A stretch of 6,871 nt of DNA from Rhodospirillales bacterium (lineage in GTDB: Bacteria > Pseudomonadota > Alphaproteobacteria > Acetobacterales > Acetobacteraceae): contig JAATGE010000528.1 of NCBI GenBank assembly GCA_015654825.1, forward strand, positions 1 to 6,871. The letters run 5' to 3'. The position numbers were made by a program, and so were the translations under genes. Under the pieces are notes generated by a model. That model had not been told where the DNA came from. It saw only the letters and a list, made by a program, of their open reading frames with translations, and made no database searches. Position 1 is the first letter of the stretch. The number at the start of each line of letters is the position of its first letter. Positions 1 to 5,156 of this stretch are shown here, piece after piece.

Positions 1-306
1 GCGGCGCAGGCCCGCGAGCGTGGCGCGACCGTCATATTTGATGCCGAGCTCCCTAAGGCGGGCGCGGATGCTCTTCTTGTCGTCAGCGGCCGCGGTGTCG
101 ACGTGCTCGCCCATCAGCGTTTCGCGATCGGCCACCTTAATGTCGTCATCGGACGCCGGCACGATGCGCGGGTCGTGCGTCAGCATCGCATCGATCGCGG
201 CCTGGGGGGCATCCGCGGTGTCGATGAAGCCGTTCACGACTTCGAAGATGTGACCGGTCGACGTCGAAATGCTGCTGACGTGGGTGGGTGCGCGAAACAG
301 CGCCAT
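1..306 (-). CDS. Small phage protein with C-terminal HeH/LEM-like motif (C-terminus cut by window edge)
   Basis: Reading the minus strand from an ATG at 306-304 gives 102 uninterrupted codons to the window edge, so the gene is partial at its 3' end. The start is well supported: an AAAGGAG Shine-Dalgarno (315-321) lies 8 nt upstream. The protein begins MALFRAPTHVSSISTSTGHI, has an acidic middle (residues about 50-76), and ends with IRARLRELGIKYDGRATLAG-like sequence (about 80-102). That last part fits the HeH/LEM or SAP-like helical motif (LxxLGIxYDGRAxxxxL) that is common at the C-terminus of small phage virion-module proteins; it may bind DNA or mediate protein contacts. The function is not known to me. 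It reads in the same direction as the capsid and scaffold genes on the right, which suggests a structural-module gene. The frame is also open for some codons upstream of the ATG, so a longer form cannot be excluded. Confidence 0.75.
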   Translation of the reverse strand, partial: MALFRAPTHVSSISTSTGHIFEVVNGFIDTADAPQAAIDAMLTHDPRIVPASDDDIKVADRETLMGEHVDTAAADDKKSIRARLRELGIKYDGRATLAGLRR

Positions 307-314
307 GGCTGAGT

Positions 315-321
315 CTCCTTT
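315..321 (-). promoter_or_regulatory. Ribosome binding site deciding the start at 306
   Basis: AAAGGAG on the minus strand, 8 nt before the ATG at 306-304. It selects this ATG over in-frame GTG and ATG codons further upstream. Confidence 0.7.
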
Positions 322-348
322 GAGCAGGGCCATCAGGCGGTATCCCCG

Positions 349-363
349 GTTGGTCCCCGCGTC
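349..363. repeat. 15-bp direct repeat, left copy
   Basis: The 15-mer GTTGGTCCCCGCGTC occurs here and, in the same orientation, at 6578-6592. The right copy lies inside the broken capsid-like fragment, where the minus strand reads D-A-G-T-N. This copy lies upstream of the small gene starting at 306. A chance match of this length in a GC-rich window is unlikely but not negligible. Confidence 0.5.
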
Positions 364-382
364 ACTGCGGAGTGTGGCCACC

Positions 383-412
383 TTGAATTAAGTCACAGCT
401 CAATGTGATAGT
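383..412 (+). promoter_or_regulatory. Candidate sigma70-type promoter for the plus-strand operon
   Basis: TTGAAT (383-388) and GATAGT (407-412) are separated by 18 bp, and a TG dinucleotide one base before the -10 (404-405) makes an extended -10 element. Each hexamer matches consensus at four of six positions. The predicted transcript would start near 419, about 27 nt before the ATG at 446. This is the only AT-richer patch in the divergent intergenic region, which supports the call; it is pattern matching only. Confidence 0.4.
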
Positions 413-416
413 GCGG

Positions 417-435
417 CCGCGCCACCACGGCGCGG
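417..435 (+). promoter_or_regulatory. GC hairpin overlapping the leader and Shine-Dalgarno of the first operon gene
   Basis: CCGCGCC (417-423) and GGCGCGG (429-435) can form a 7-bp stem with a 5-nt loop. The 3' arm covers the first two bases of the GGGAG ribosome binding site (434-438) of the gene starting at 446, so folding could limit translation; it could instead be a protein operator. In a GC-rich genome such a stem can arise by chance. Confidence 0.25.
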
Positions 436-445
436 GAGAACCGAG

Positions 446-757
446 ATGGATACGAGAGACGCGAGGGTGACTTACGCGACGGGCAATACGGATCGGCTGG
501 CCATGAACGGTCCGTCCGGTCTCATTGACCGGCTTGCGACGATCGCGGCCGAAATCAGCGAGCAGGGGCAAACGCTCCGGCAAACATTGGATACGCTTTT
601 GGGCCTCGAGCCCGAGCCGATTACCGAGTTGAAGGCGAAGAGTATCGAGGGCCCGCCGCGTGTCCCCAGCCTTTATACCGCCATCGAACAGCTCGAGACC
701 CAGAAGATCGCGGTCTGGAAGCAGATCCGCCGGCTGCAGGAATTCCGCGCACCGTGA
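446..757 (+). CDS. Small hypothetical helical protein, first gene of plus-strand operon
   Basis: A 103-residue protein starting at ATG 446 with GGGAG 7 nt upstream. I do not recognise a family. After a polar N-terminus (residues 1-24) it is mostly predictable as helix: about 25-50 (IDRLATIAAEISEQGQTLRQ and following) and about 77-101 (LYTAIEQLETQKIAVWKQIR and following), separated by a Pro/Glu-rich turn (LEPEP). The heptad-like spacing of hydrophobic residues suggests a short coiled coil or helical hairpin. It has no Cys, no signal peptide and no membrane segment. Its TGA overlaps the GTG of the nuclease-like gene (GTGA, 754-757), so the two are probably translationally coupled. An accessory role beside the nuclease and helicase is inference from position only. 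Confidence 0.7.
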   Translation: MDTRDARVTYATGNTDRLAMNGPSGLIDRLATIAAEISEQGQTLRQTLDTLLGLEPEPITELKAKSIEGPPRVPSLYTAIEQLETQKIAVWKQIRRLQEFRAP

Positions 758-1290
758 AACGCCAACCCGCCGGACCGTGCCGTCTGCTCGGTCCGGCGGA
801 GCTGGACGCGGTGGCGATCGTGCGCCTGATTGCCACCACGCGGATCAGCCTGGCCAACGAAAAGGCGGCCCAGGCGGAGATACTTGCCGCCCTGGAAGGC
901 GCTTCTTATCGCCCCGATCGGGAGCATCGGCTGGCCGATTTGCCGGGCGACAAACAACCCGAATGTGGAGACGGCGGCGAAAGCCTCGTGCGCGAGATAT
1001 TCGGGCTTGGGCCGCCTGACCCGGATGTCGCGCTTGTTTTAGGCACGCCGATCGAACGGCCGCGCCCGCGCAAGGACATTCCTGACTTCTTCCTGCCGTC
1101 AGGCCTGGCCATCGAGGTCAAGCTGAAGACCCAGCGCAGCAAGATGGATGTGTTCCGCCAGTTGCAACGATATGCCGCGCACGAGGAAGTGCGGGCGCTC
1201 CTGCTGATCACGAACCTATCGATGGGGCTGCCGTCCACGATCGGCGGCAAGCCGGCCTACTACGCGGCGCTGGGCGCGGCCTGGCTGTGA
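754..1290 (+). CDS. PD-(D/E)XK superfamily nuclease-like protein
   Basis: A 178-residue protein starting at GTG 754 in a GTGA overlap with the previous gene. Residues about 106-125 carry the nuclease signature: D108-I-P-D111-FFLPSG, then an LAIEVKLK strand with E121 and K123 (the E-x-K of PD-(D/E)XK). A helix follows with Q136, L137, R139 and Y140 (FRQLQRY), then a strand (VRALLLIT). This order of acidic residue, E-V-K strand, Q-containing helix and strand is typical of restriction-endonuclease-like and phage resolvase or VRR-type nucleases, which cut DNA using Mg2+. The N-terminal 90 residues are not recognised. Its GTGA overlap with the downstream SNF2-type helicase fits the nuclease-helicase pairs seen in phage replication or recombination modules. 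The precise substrate cannot be told from sequence. Confidence 0.65.
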   Translation: MKRQPAGPCRLLGPAELDAVAIVRLIATTRISLANEKAAQAEILAALEGASYRPDREHRLADLPGDKQPECGDGGESLVREIFGLGPPDPDVALVLGTPIERPRPRKDIPDFFLPSGLAIEVKLKTQRSKMDVFRQLQRYAAHEEVRALLLITNLSMGLPSTIGGKPAYYAALGAAWL

Positions 1291-1970
1291 ACGAGCTGGC
1301 ACCGATTCCGGCGGCGTCGCGCACATACGGCGCGCTCGAGATGCGCGCGGGACATTGGGTCATCACCGCGCTGGAGCCGCACGTTTCGATCCGGCTGAAG
1401 CAGATTTTTCCGCGCATCCCGAAGACCGACGTGGCGCCCTTCACGATGCAACGCTCGCCCGGCGCCGACGCCGACATGGCGTGGTTCCTGCAGCGCTACC
1501 CGCTGCGCATGGACGAGGCGACCGCCCGCGCCCTGGCAGACGGCCACGCCGACTATTTGCGGCGCCAGGCGCAGATGGAAGCGATTCTCATCCCGACCTA
1601 TGCGGCGCCGGCGCTGGCCGGTTTCAAGCCCGGCTACGCCGAGCGGCATTACCAGCGCCAAGCGATCGACCTGGTTTACGAGAGCAAGCGGCTGCTGGTG
1701 GGGGACGACTGCGGCTTGGGCAAAACGATAACTGGCACGGTCTTCTGCCTGATGCCCGGCACGTGCCCGGCGGCCGTGGTCTGCCAGGGCCACATCCAGC
1801 AGCAATGGATCGAGCGCATCCAGGAGTTCACCACGCTGCGCGTGCATGAGGTGAAGAGCCGGCTGACGTACTCGCTCCCGCCGGCGGACGTCTACGTGTT
1901 CCGGTACACCCAGATCATGGGTAATAATATACTTGGCTCAGTGAGTCTTTTGTGCATCACTTTTCAATGA
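1287..1970 (+). pseudogene. SNF2-type helicase, N-terminal part only (truncated near 1920)
   Basis: The ORF starts at GTG 1287 in a GTGA overlap with the nuclease-like gene and gives 227 residues. A unique N-terminal domain (about 1-110) is followed by a Q-motif-like HYQRQAID (121-128), Walker A/motif I GDDCGLGKT (139-147; compare the DEMGLGKT of SNF2 proteins), motif Ia AAVVCQGHIQQQWIERI (162-178) and an ADVYVFRYTQIMG segment (200-212). There the resemblance stops. The last 15 residues are AT-richer and unlike a helicase, and the DExx box and the whole second RecA-like domain (motifs IV-VI) are absent, whereas SNF2-type phage helicases usually exceed 400 residues. The intact protein would be an ATP-dependent DNA translocase; this product cannot hydrolyse ATP productively. 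The break at about 1920 is either a recombination point or an assembly join. Confidence 0.7.
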
Positions 1971-2048
1971 CTTGCGGATTCGTTGCGATTCCATGTTGTA
2001 AGAGCCCTCCTTAAAGAGTTGACTCCACTCAGGTTTGCACCCTGGCCT

Positions 2049-2052
2049 GGAG
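2049..2052 (+). promoter_or_regulatory. Ribosome binding site deciding the methyltransferase start
   Basis: GGAG, 5 nt before the ATG at 2058. This favours that ATG over a TTG at 1983 that would add 25 residues of unrelated-looking sequence. Confidence 0.5.
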
Positions 2053-2057
2053 TCCCT

Positions 2058-2669
2058 ATGGACGCGACATATAACCTCAACGGCGGCTTCAAGCCAACCA
2101 TGAAGCGGTCAGCCGACCTTGACGGCCCCGACTTCTACCCAACCCCACGATGGGCGACATACGCCCTTATCGAAAGCGAGCGCTTCAAGGGCGAGATATG
2201 GGAGCCAGCCTGCGGCGACGGCTCCATGTCGGAGGTTCTAGCGGAAACGGGAAGCAAGATAGCCAGTTCCGACCTTTACGATCGGGGCTATGGAGAGACG
2301 GGCCACGACTATCTGACCACGCGTCGTCGGGCTCAGAATATCATCACCAATCCGCCGTACAACAGCGCCGAGGGTTTTGTCGCGACCGGTTTGCGGGCGG
2401 CTCATGGCAAGTTCGCTCTGCTGCTTCGGCTAGCCTTCCTAGAGGGCGCCAATCGGGCGAATACGATTTTCCACAGGGCGCCCCCGAGTCGGGTTTGGGT
2501 ATTCAGTGAACGGATCACCTTCTATCCGAAGGGCGCAGTAGTCGCCGGTAGCGGCACCACCGCGTACGCGTGGTTCGTTTGGGACAAAGCGCACACTGGG
2601 CCAACCGAGCTGGCTTTGCTTAAGCCCGGCTTCAAGGCGCGATACTCAAAGGCAAATGGCCTGATTTAG
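2058..2669 (+). CDS. Phage-type orphan DNA adenine-N6 methyltransferase
   Basis: A 203-residue SAM-dependent methyltransferase when started at ATG 2058. Visible motifs, numbered from that start: DFYPTPRWAT (25-34, motif X-like), EPACGDGSMSEVL (49-61, SAM-binding motif I), SSDLYDRGYG (70-79, acidic motif II region), IITNPPYN (95-102, catalytic motif IV, NPPY), then FALLLRLAFL and VWVFSERITFYPKG strands. NPPY marks amino-methyltransferases acting on adenine N6. The motif order X-I-IV matches the gamma-like arrangement, but there is no separate target-recognition domain, as is usual for short phage orphan enzymes that protect or mark phage DNA. No cognate restriction gene is visible. The gene follows the helicase break and has lower GC than its left neighbours, which suggests a separate origin. 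Its TAG overlaps the stop of a convergent remnant (2666-2669). Confidence 0.82.
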   Translation: MDATYNLNGGFKPTMKRSADLDGPDFYPTPRWATYALIESERFKGEIWEPACGDGSMSEVLAETGSKIASSDLYDRGYGETGHDYLTTRRRAQNIITNPPYNSAEGFVATGLRAAHGKFALLLRLAFLEGANRANTIFHRAPPSRVWVFSERITFYPKGAVVAGSGTTAYAWFVWDKAHTGPTELALLKPGFKARYSKANGLI

Positions 2670-2788
2670 GTATAGCCCTTCTTGGCCAAGTAATCCCTAC
2701 CTTTTTCGGTGATTTCTATGCCATCGCCGGTGTACTTCGCGTAGCCATTGAAGAATAGGCTCGTATTTGTGTCTTTGTGGGACACGAT
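2666..2788 (-). pseudogene. C-terminal remnant of a small wHTH-like protein, 5' end replaced by capsid repeat
   Basis: On the minus strand a frame reads SLFFNGYAKYTGDGIEITEK, then GRDYLAKKGYT, and ends with TAA at 2668-2666. The composition is that of a real protein: the EITEKGRDYLAKKGY tail resembles the last helix and wing of winged-helix proteins (I-T-x-x-G-R-x-Y-L). Going upstream the frame enters the 29-bp capsid repeat (2789-2817) and hits TGA at 2803-2801. There is no ATG and no Shine-Dalgarno; a GTG at 2785 would give only 39 residues. The simplest reading is that the 5' part of the gene was lost where the capsid fragment joins. It is convergent with the methyltransferase, overlapping by 4 bp. 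Confidence 0.45.
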
Positions 2789-2817
2789 CAGGCACGTTGT
2801 TCATGGCATACGGCAGC
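2789..2817. repeat. 29-bp exact copy of an internal capsid-gene segment
   Basis: These 29 bases are identical, in the same orientation, to 3609-3637 within the capsid gene, where the minus strand encodes LPYAMNNVP (capsid residues 450-458). Flanking bases differ on both sides (T/A to the left, A/C to the right), although CTCGTATTTG just to the left (2760-2769) also occurs in the capsid gene at 3538-3547. The copy sits exactly between two unrelated coding pieces, so it marks a junction. Confidence 0.9.
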
Positions 2818-3008
2818 ACCCGGGCGTCCAGCCGTCCCTCGAGGATCTCGCCCGCAAGGTAAATGCGGCACGACAAAAGGCGCGCGATTGGGCCGCGGAG
2901 GAGCGAAGGCAAGGTCGGCGTGGGAGCGTCACATGCGCGCCTTGCTACGGCGATTACCAAAAGGCCCGCGATGAGCTCGATTATGCGATCGAGCAGGTTC
3001 CGTTTTGA
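2818..3008 (+). CDS. Hypothetical charged helical protein, 5' end uncertain
   Basis: The plus frame ends at TGA 3006-3008 and has good coding character only to the right of the 29-bp repeat: QPSLEDLARKVNAARQKARD, then WAAEERRQGRRG, and DYQKARDELDYAIEQVPF at the end. It is open leftward through the repeat to a TTG at 2748, but that start has no convincing ribosome binding site and would use capsid antisense sequence as its N-terminus. I therefore take the native 5' end as lost or unknown and give only the supported part. The visible part is rich in Arg, Lys and Glu and mostly helical, with two Cys in a CAPC motif (a possible metal or disulfide pair, weak). No family recognised. Its stop overlaps the ATG of the next gene (TGATG), suggesting a two-gene unit. 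Confidence 0.5.
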
Positions 3009-3334
3009 TGAGGCATGAATGGCCCGGCTTTGACAGGCCTACGGTGCCGCAAGGCGTTCTGGACCTTCTGAATAAAAAGCAGGAAGCCGCGGTGATGTGG
3101 CTTTGGGTCGGCTCTGAACGGCCGTGGTACTCCGCCCCCTACGGCGCTTCACCGGCCGCAGCAACGATGGGAGTTCTGGTCCGCCTCAGGATCGCGACGA
3201 AGCGTGGCGGCGATGGTTTCGCTGCATTTTATTCGATGACGTCCTTTGGTCGGAGTGTTCGCGCCGAACTTGACAAGCGGCTGGCTGAGAAGGCTGCGAT
3301 GCAGAAGATACTCGACGAGATGGCTGGCTCCTGA
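3008..3334 (+). CDS. Small hypothetical protein, possible winged-helix fold
   Basis: A 108-residue protein from ATG 3008, which overlaps the previous TGA by one base (TGATG); a TTG directly before it adds one residue only. It starts MRHEWPGFDRPTVPQGVLDL. The C-terminal half contains MGVLVRLRIATKRG, then FYSMTSFGRSVRAELDKRLA (about residues 75-94), a pattern close to the wing and last helix of winged-helix proteins (Y-x-x-T-x-x-G-R-x-v-x-x-x-L). This would suit DNA binding or a small phage regulator, but the match is by eye. A Trp-rich stretch (MWLWVGSERPWYSAPYG) is unusual. It has no membrane segment. It converges with the capsid gene, and the terminator lies between them. Confidence 0.6.
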   Translation: MRHEWPGFDRPTVPQGVLDLLNKKQEAAVMWLWVGSERPWYSAPYGASPAAATMGVLVRLRIATKRGGDGFAAFYSMTSFGRSVRAELDKRLAEKAAMQKILDEMAGS

Positions 3335-3389
3335 CAACACCAAAACCGACGCAAATTATGCATGATTTTATTCATACTTGCAGTCTAGA

Positions 3390-3420
3390 CAAGAAAAAGG
3401 GCGGCTCCGAAGAGCCGCCC
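3390..3420 (-). terminator. Rho-independent terminator of the capsid transcript
   Basis: On the minus strand a perfect 9-bp stem, GGGCGGCTC/GAGCCGCCC (3420-3412 with 3407-3399), closes a TTCG tetraloop and is followed by TTTTTCTT (3398-3391). It sits 25 bp after the capsid stop. Read on the plus strand the hairpin lacks a T tract, so it acts mainly on the minus-strand transcript. Confidence 0.9.
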
Positions 3421-3444
3421 CATCCTTCCCTCAAGTAAAACCGC

Positions 3445-4983
3445 TTAGGTAGCGGTCACACCCGGAGTAATGTTCGTCAGAACAGCAATCGCGACCGGGA
3501 AGTAGTCCTGCAATACTTGGTCCGAGTACAAACCGAACTCGTATTTGCGGGACCGCATCGGCCACGAATACTGGTAGTAGTCTTTCCGGCACAGTATCCG
3601 GCGCAGAACAGGCACGTTGTTCATGGCATACGGCAGCCTGTCTGCCAGGAAGATGATCGTCCCCGGCGGCATGAACGGATGCAGCTGCAGGCTGATCTCG
3701 GTCGGGCCAGTTCCGTTCGCAAACGGATTGAGGTAGCCCTTCGGGATCGAGCCACCGACCAGCTTGTTCTGGTCAGCGTAGAACACGAACCGGCTCGGCG
3801 CGCCGGAGGCCGCGTTCTGCAGGATGCACTTGCGCATCGACAGCTGCTCGTTGGACGCGATGATCATGCGCGAGGGCGACATGCGCAGCGTGTCCCAGTA
3901 CCACTGCAGCACCGCGTCGATCTCGACGATGCCGCCCTGGCCGTCACTGGTCATCGTCGCACCGGGCGCGAACGTCTTCCAGTACGAACCCACCGTCTTG
4001 GCGGCCAGCGTCAGCAGGCCGTCGAAGTAGAGCGCGTTCGTGCTGGCGTCGTTGCCGATGGCGCCCGAGGGCAGCAGGGCCTGCGTGTTGGCCGGGATCG
4101 CCGTGATGGTGATCTTCGACGTGGGCGTGGCGGAGCCAACCAGGCGCTCCTGGCCGACCGGGCCGGCATACCAGGCATAGCCGACGGCGCCCGCGGGCGG
4201 GTTGGCGATGCTGGCGGTTACGGTGTTGGTGGCCGTGCCGCCACCGGTGGCGATGGTGACCGAGCTGCCGGGCGCGGCCGCACCGCCCCCGTACGTCTCG
4301 TTCGAGCCGTCGGCGTTCTGGCGGGTGACGGTCCACTGCGGGCCGTTCTTGCTGTCGCAGCGGAGCAGGCCGTCCATGGTCAGCGCCACCGCGATCACCG
4401 ACACCGTGGTGGACGCGGCGATGGTGCCGCCGGTCGTCGCGGTGGACAGCGTCACGTTCGGCGTGGTGCCAAGCGCGGTCGAGGTGTTGCCGCCCATGAT
4501 CAGGCGCTCTTCGCCCTGCATCAGCACTTCGAGGTTCTCGCGAACCGCGCGGGCCTTCAGATCGTCGAAGCCTTCCGCGGACAGCTCGGCCTCGACGGTG
4601 ACGCTCGCTTCGGCACCGATCGTCTTGAAGACGGCGAAGTAATCGGCGACGCTCTGAGCGATCAGCGCGCCACGGTTACCTTCGCCCACACCAATGGAAA
4701 TGATCCCCGTGTCGATCGCGGTGACCGCCTTCCAATTCGCCTGGGTCCCGCCAGTAACACCAACTCTTGGGATTTCGTTACGCAGCGGCGAGTAAACCGG
4801 ATACAGGTTTTTCGCGGCGGGCTCGAGGTTGTAAGCCTGCAGGCCCGTCGTCGCCGAACCCGGCTGGACGAACGTACCCGTGGCCTTGGCGAGGTCAGCG
4901 GAGGCTTCGCCCCACTGAGCCTTGATGGCGTTAAGCGCAGCGTCGATGTCACTGACGGCTGCAGCCAGATTGTCGAGAGGCAT
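3445..4983 (-). CDS. Phage major capsid protein (HK97-like fold, Ig-like insertion)
   Basis: A 512-residue protein from ATG 4983 with a weak GGGA ribosome binding site 8 nt upstream. It forms the icosahedral head shell. The N-terminal part has TTGLQAYNLEPAAKNLYP (45-62) and PLRNEIPRVGVTGGTQANWK (66-85), the N-arm signature of a large family of phage major capsid proteins. Residues about 120-170 (EASVTVEAELSAEGFDDLKA and GEERLIMGGNT) fit the extended loop and spine helix. Residues about 175-305 are Ser/Thr/Gly/Ala-rich and beta-like (PPAGAVGYAWYAGPVG, ATPTSKITITAIP), probably an inserted Ig/fibronectin-type surface domain. The C-terminal part (about 315-512) holds ISLQLHPFMPPGTIIFLADR, LPYAMNNVP and KYEFGLYSDQVLQDYFPVA, typical of the A-domain. 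At 512 residues it is longer than a plain HK97 capsid, which the insertion explains. The scaffold-like gene lies upstream, and a strong terminator follows. Confidence 0.85.
   Translation of the reverse strand: MPLDNLAAAVSDIDAALNAIKAQWGEASADLAKATGTFVQPGSATTGLQAYNLEPAAKNLYPVYSPLRNEIPRVGVTGGTQANWKAVTAIDTGIISIGVGEGNRGALIAQSVADYFAVFKTIGAEASVTVEAELSAEGFDDLKARAVRENLEVLMQGEERLIMGGNTSTALGTTPNVTLSTATTGGTIAASTTVSVIAVALTMDGLLRCDSKNGPQWTVTRQNADGSNETYGGGAAAPGSSVTIATGGGTATNTVTASIANPPAGAVGYAWYAGPVGQERLVGSATPTSKITITAIPANTQALLPSGAIGNDASTNALYFDGLLTLAAKTVGSYWKTFAPGATMTSDGQGGIVEIDAVLQWYWDTLRMSPSRMIIASNEQLSMRKCILQNAASGAPSRFVFYADQNKLVGGSIPKGYLNPFANGTGPTEISLQLHPFMPPGTIIFLADRLPYAMNNVPVLRRILCRKDYYQYSWPMRSRKYEFGLYSDQVLQDYFPVAIAVLTNITPGVTAT
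3609..3637. repeat. 29-bp direct repeat, copy within the capsid gene
   Basis: The native copy of the segment found again at 2789-2817. Here it is continuous with capsid coding sequence on both sides and encodes LPYAMNNVP (residues 450-458). Confidence 0.9.
4838..4851. repeat. 14-bp core of capsid N-terminal duplication (capsid copy)
   Basis: TGCAGGCCCGTCGT is shared exactly with 6688-6701, inside a longer diverged stretch. The two encode TTGLQAYNLE here and TTGLQRYNLE there, so this is true homology, not chance. Confidence 0.8.
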
Positions 4984-5100
4984 GGTTATGTTCCCGAAAC
5001 TGCATCGCCGTGGCCCTTCGGCGTGATGGGCCGGTCCGGTTGCTCAGAGCCCGGGATTGGCGAGCGACGGTCGGGAAGACCGCCATCTGAAGAAGACGGA

Positions 5101-5127
5101 AGCCACAGAACATTTTGTCCCGTGGCT
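5101..5127 (-). promoter_or_regulatory. Hairpin in the scaffold-capsid spacer
   Basis: Minus-strand RNA can form a 12-bp stem, AGCCACGGGACA with TGTTCTGTGGCT, around an AAA loop. Two pairs are G-U, which become A-C mismatches on the plus strand, so the structure is better formed in the minus-strand transcript. It is followed by TTCCGTCTTCTTC, too weak a T tract for a clear terminator. Its place 117 bp upstream of the capsid ATG in an otherwise empty 173-bp spacer suggests a partial terminator, a processing site or a stabiliser of the capsid mRNA. Confidence 0.5.
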
Positions 5128-5156
5128 TTTCAAGCACATAGTTCTGTGATCGTAGG

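Noticed and set aside
1972..2002. Promoter for the methyltransferase (TTGCGG and TGTAAG)
   Set aside because: The spacer is 19 bp and the -35 match is poor; not strong enough to annotate.
1920..2057. Insertion sequence end or tRNA attachment site at the helicase break
   Set aside because: No terminal inverted repeats, target duplication, transposase or cloverleaf structure could be found in this stretch.
2748..2817. TTG at 2748 as the true start of the plus-strand ORF ending at 3008
   Set aside because: There is no ribosome binding site, and the first 23 codons are antisense to a gene remnant and a capsid fragment, so the native start is not visible.
2697..2960. Minus-strand frame reading through the 29-bp repeat as LPYAMNNVP
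   Set aside because: Only the repeat part is capsid-like. To its right this frame is the antisense of a better plus-strand coding region, and to its left the neighbouring frame (GIEITEKGRDYLAKKGY) has better coding character.
2789..3637. Template/variable repeat pair of a diversity-generating retroelement
   Set aside because: The 29-bp copies are identical with no adenine-biased differences, and no reverse transcriptase is present.
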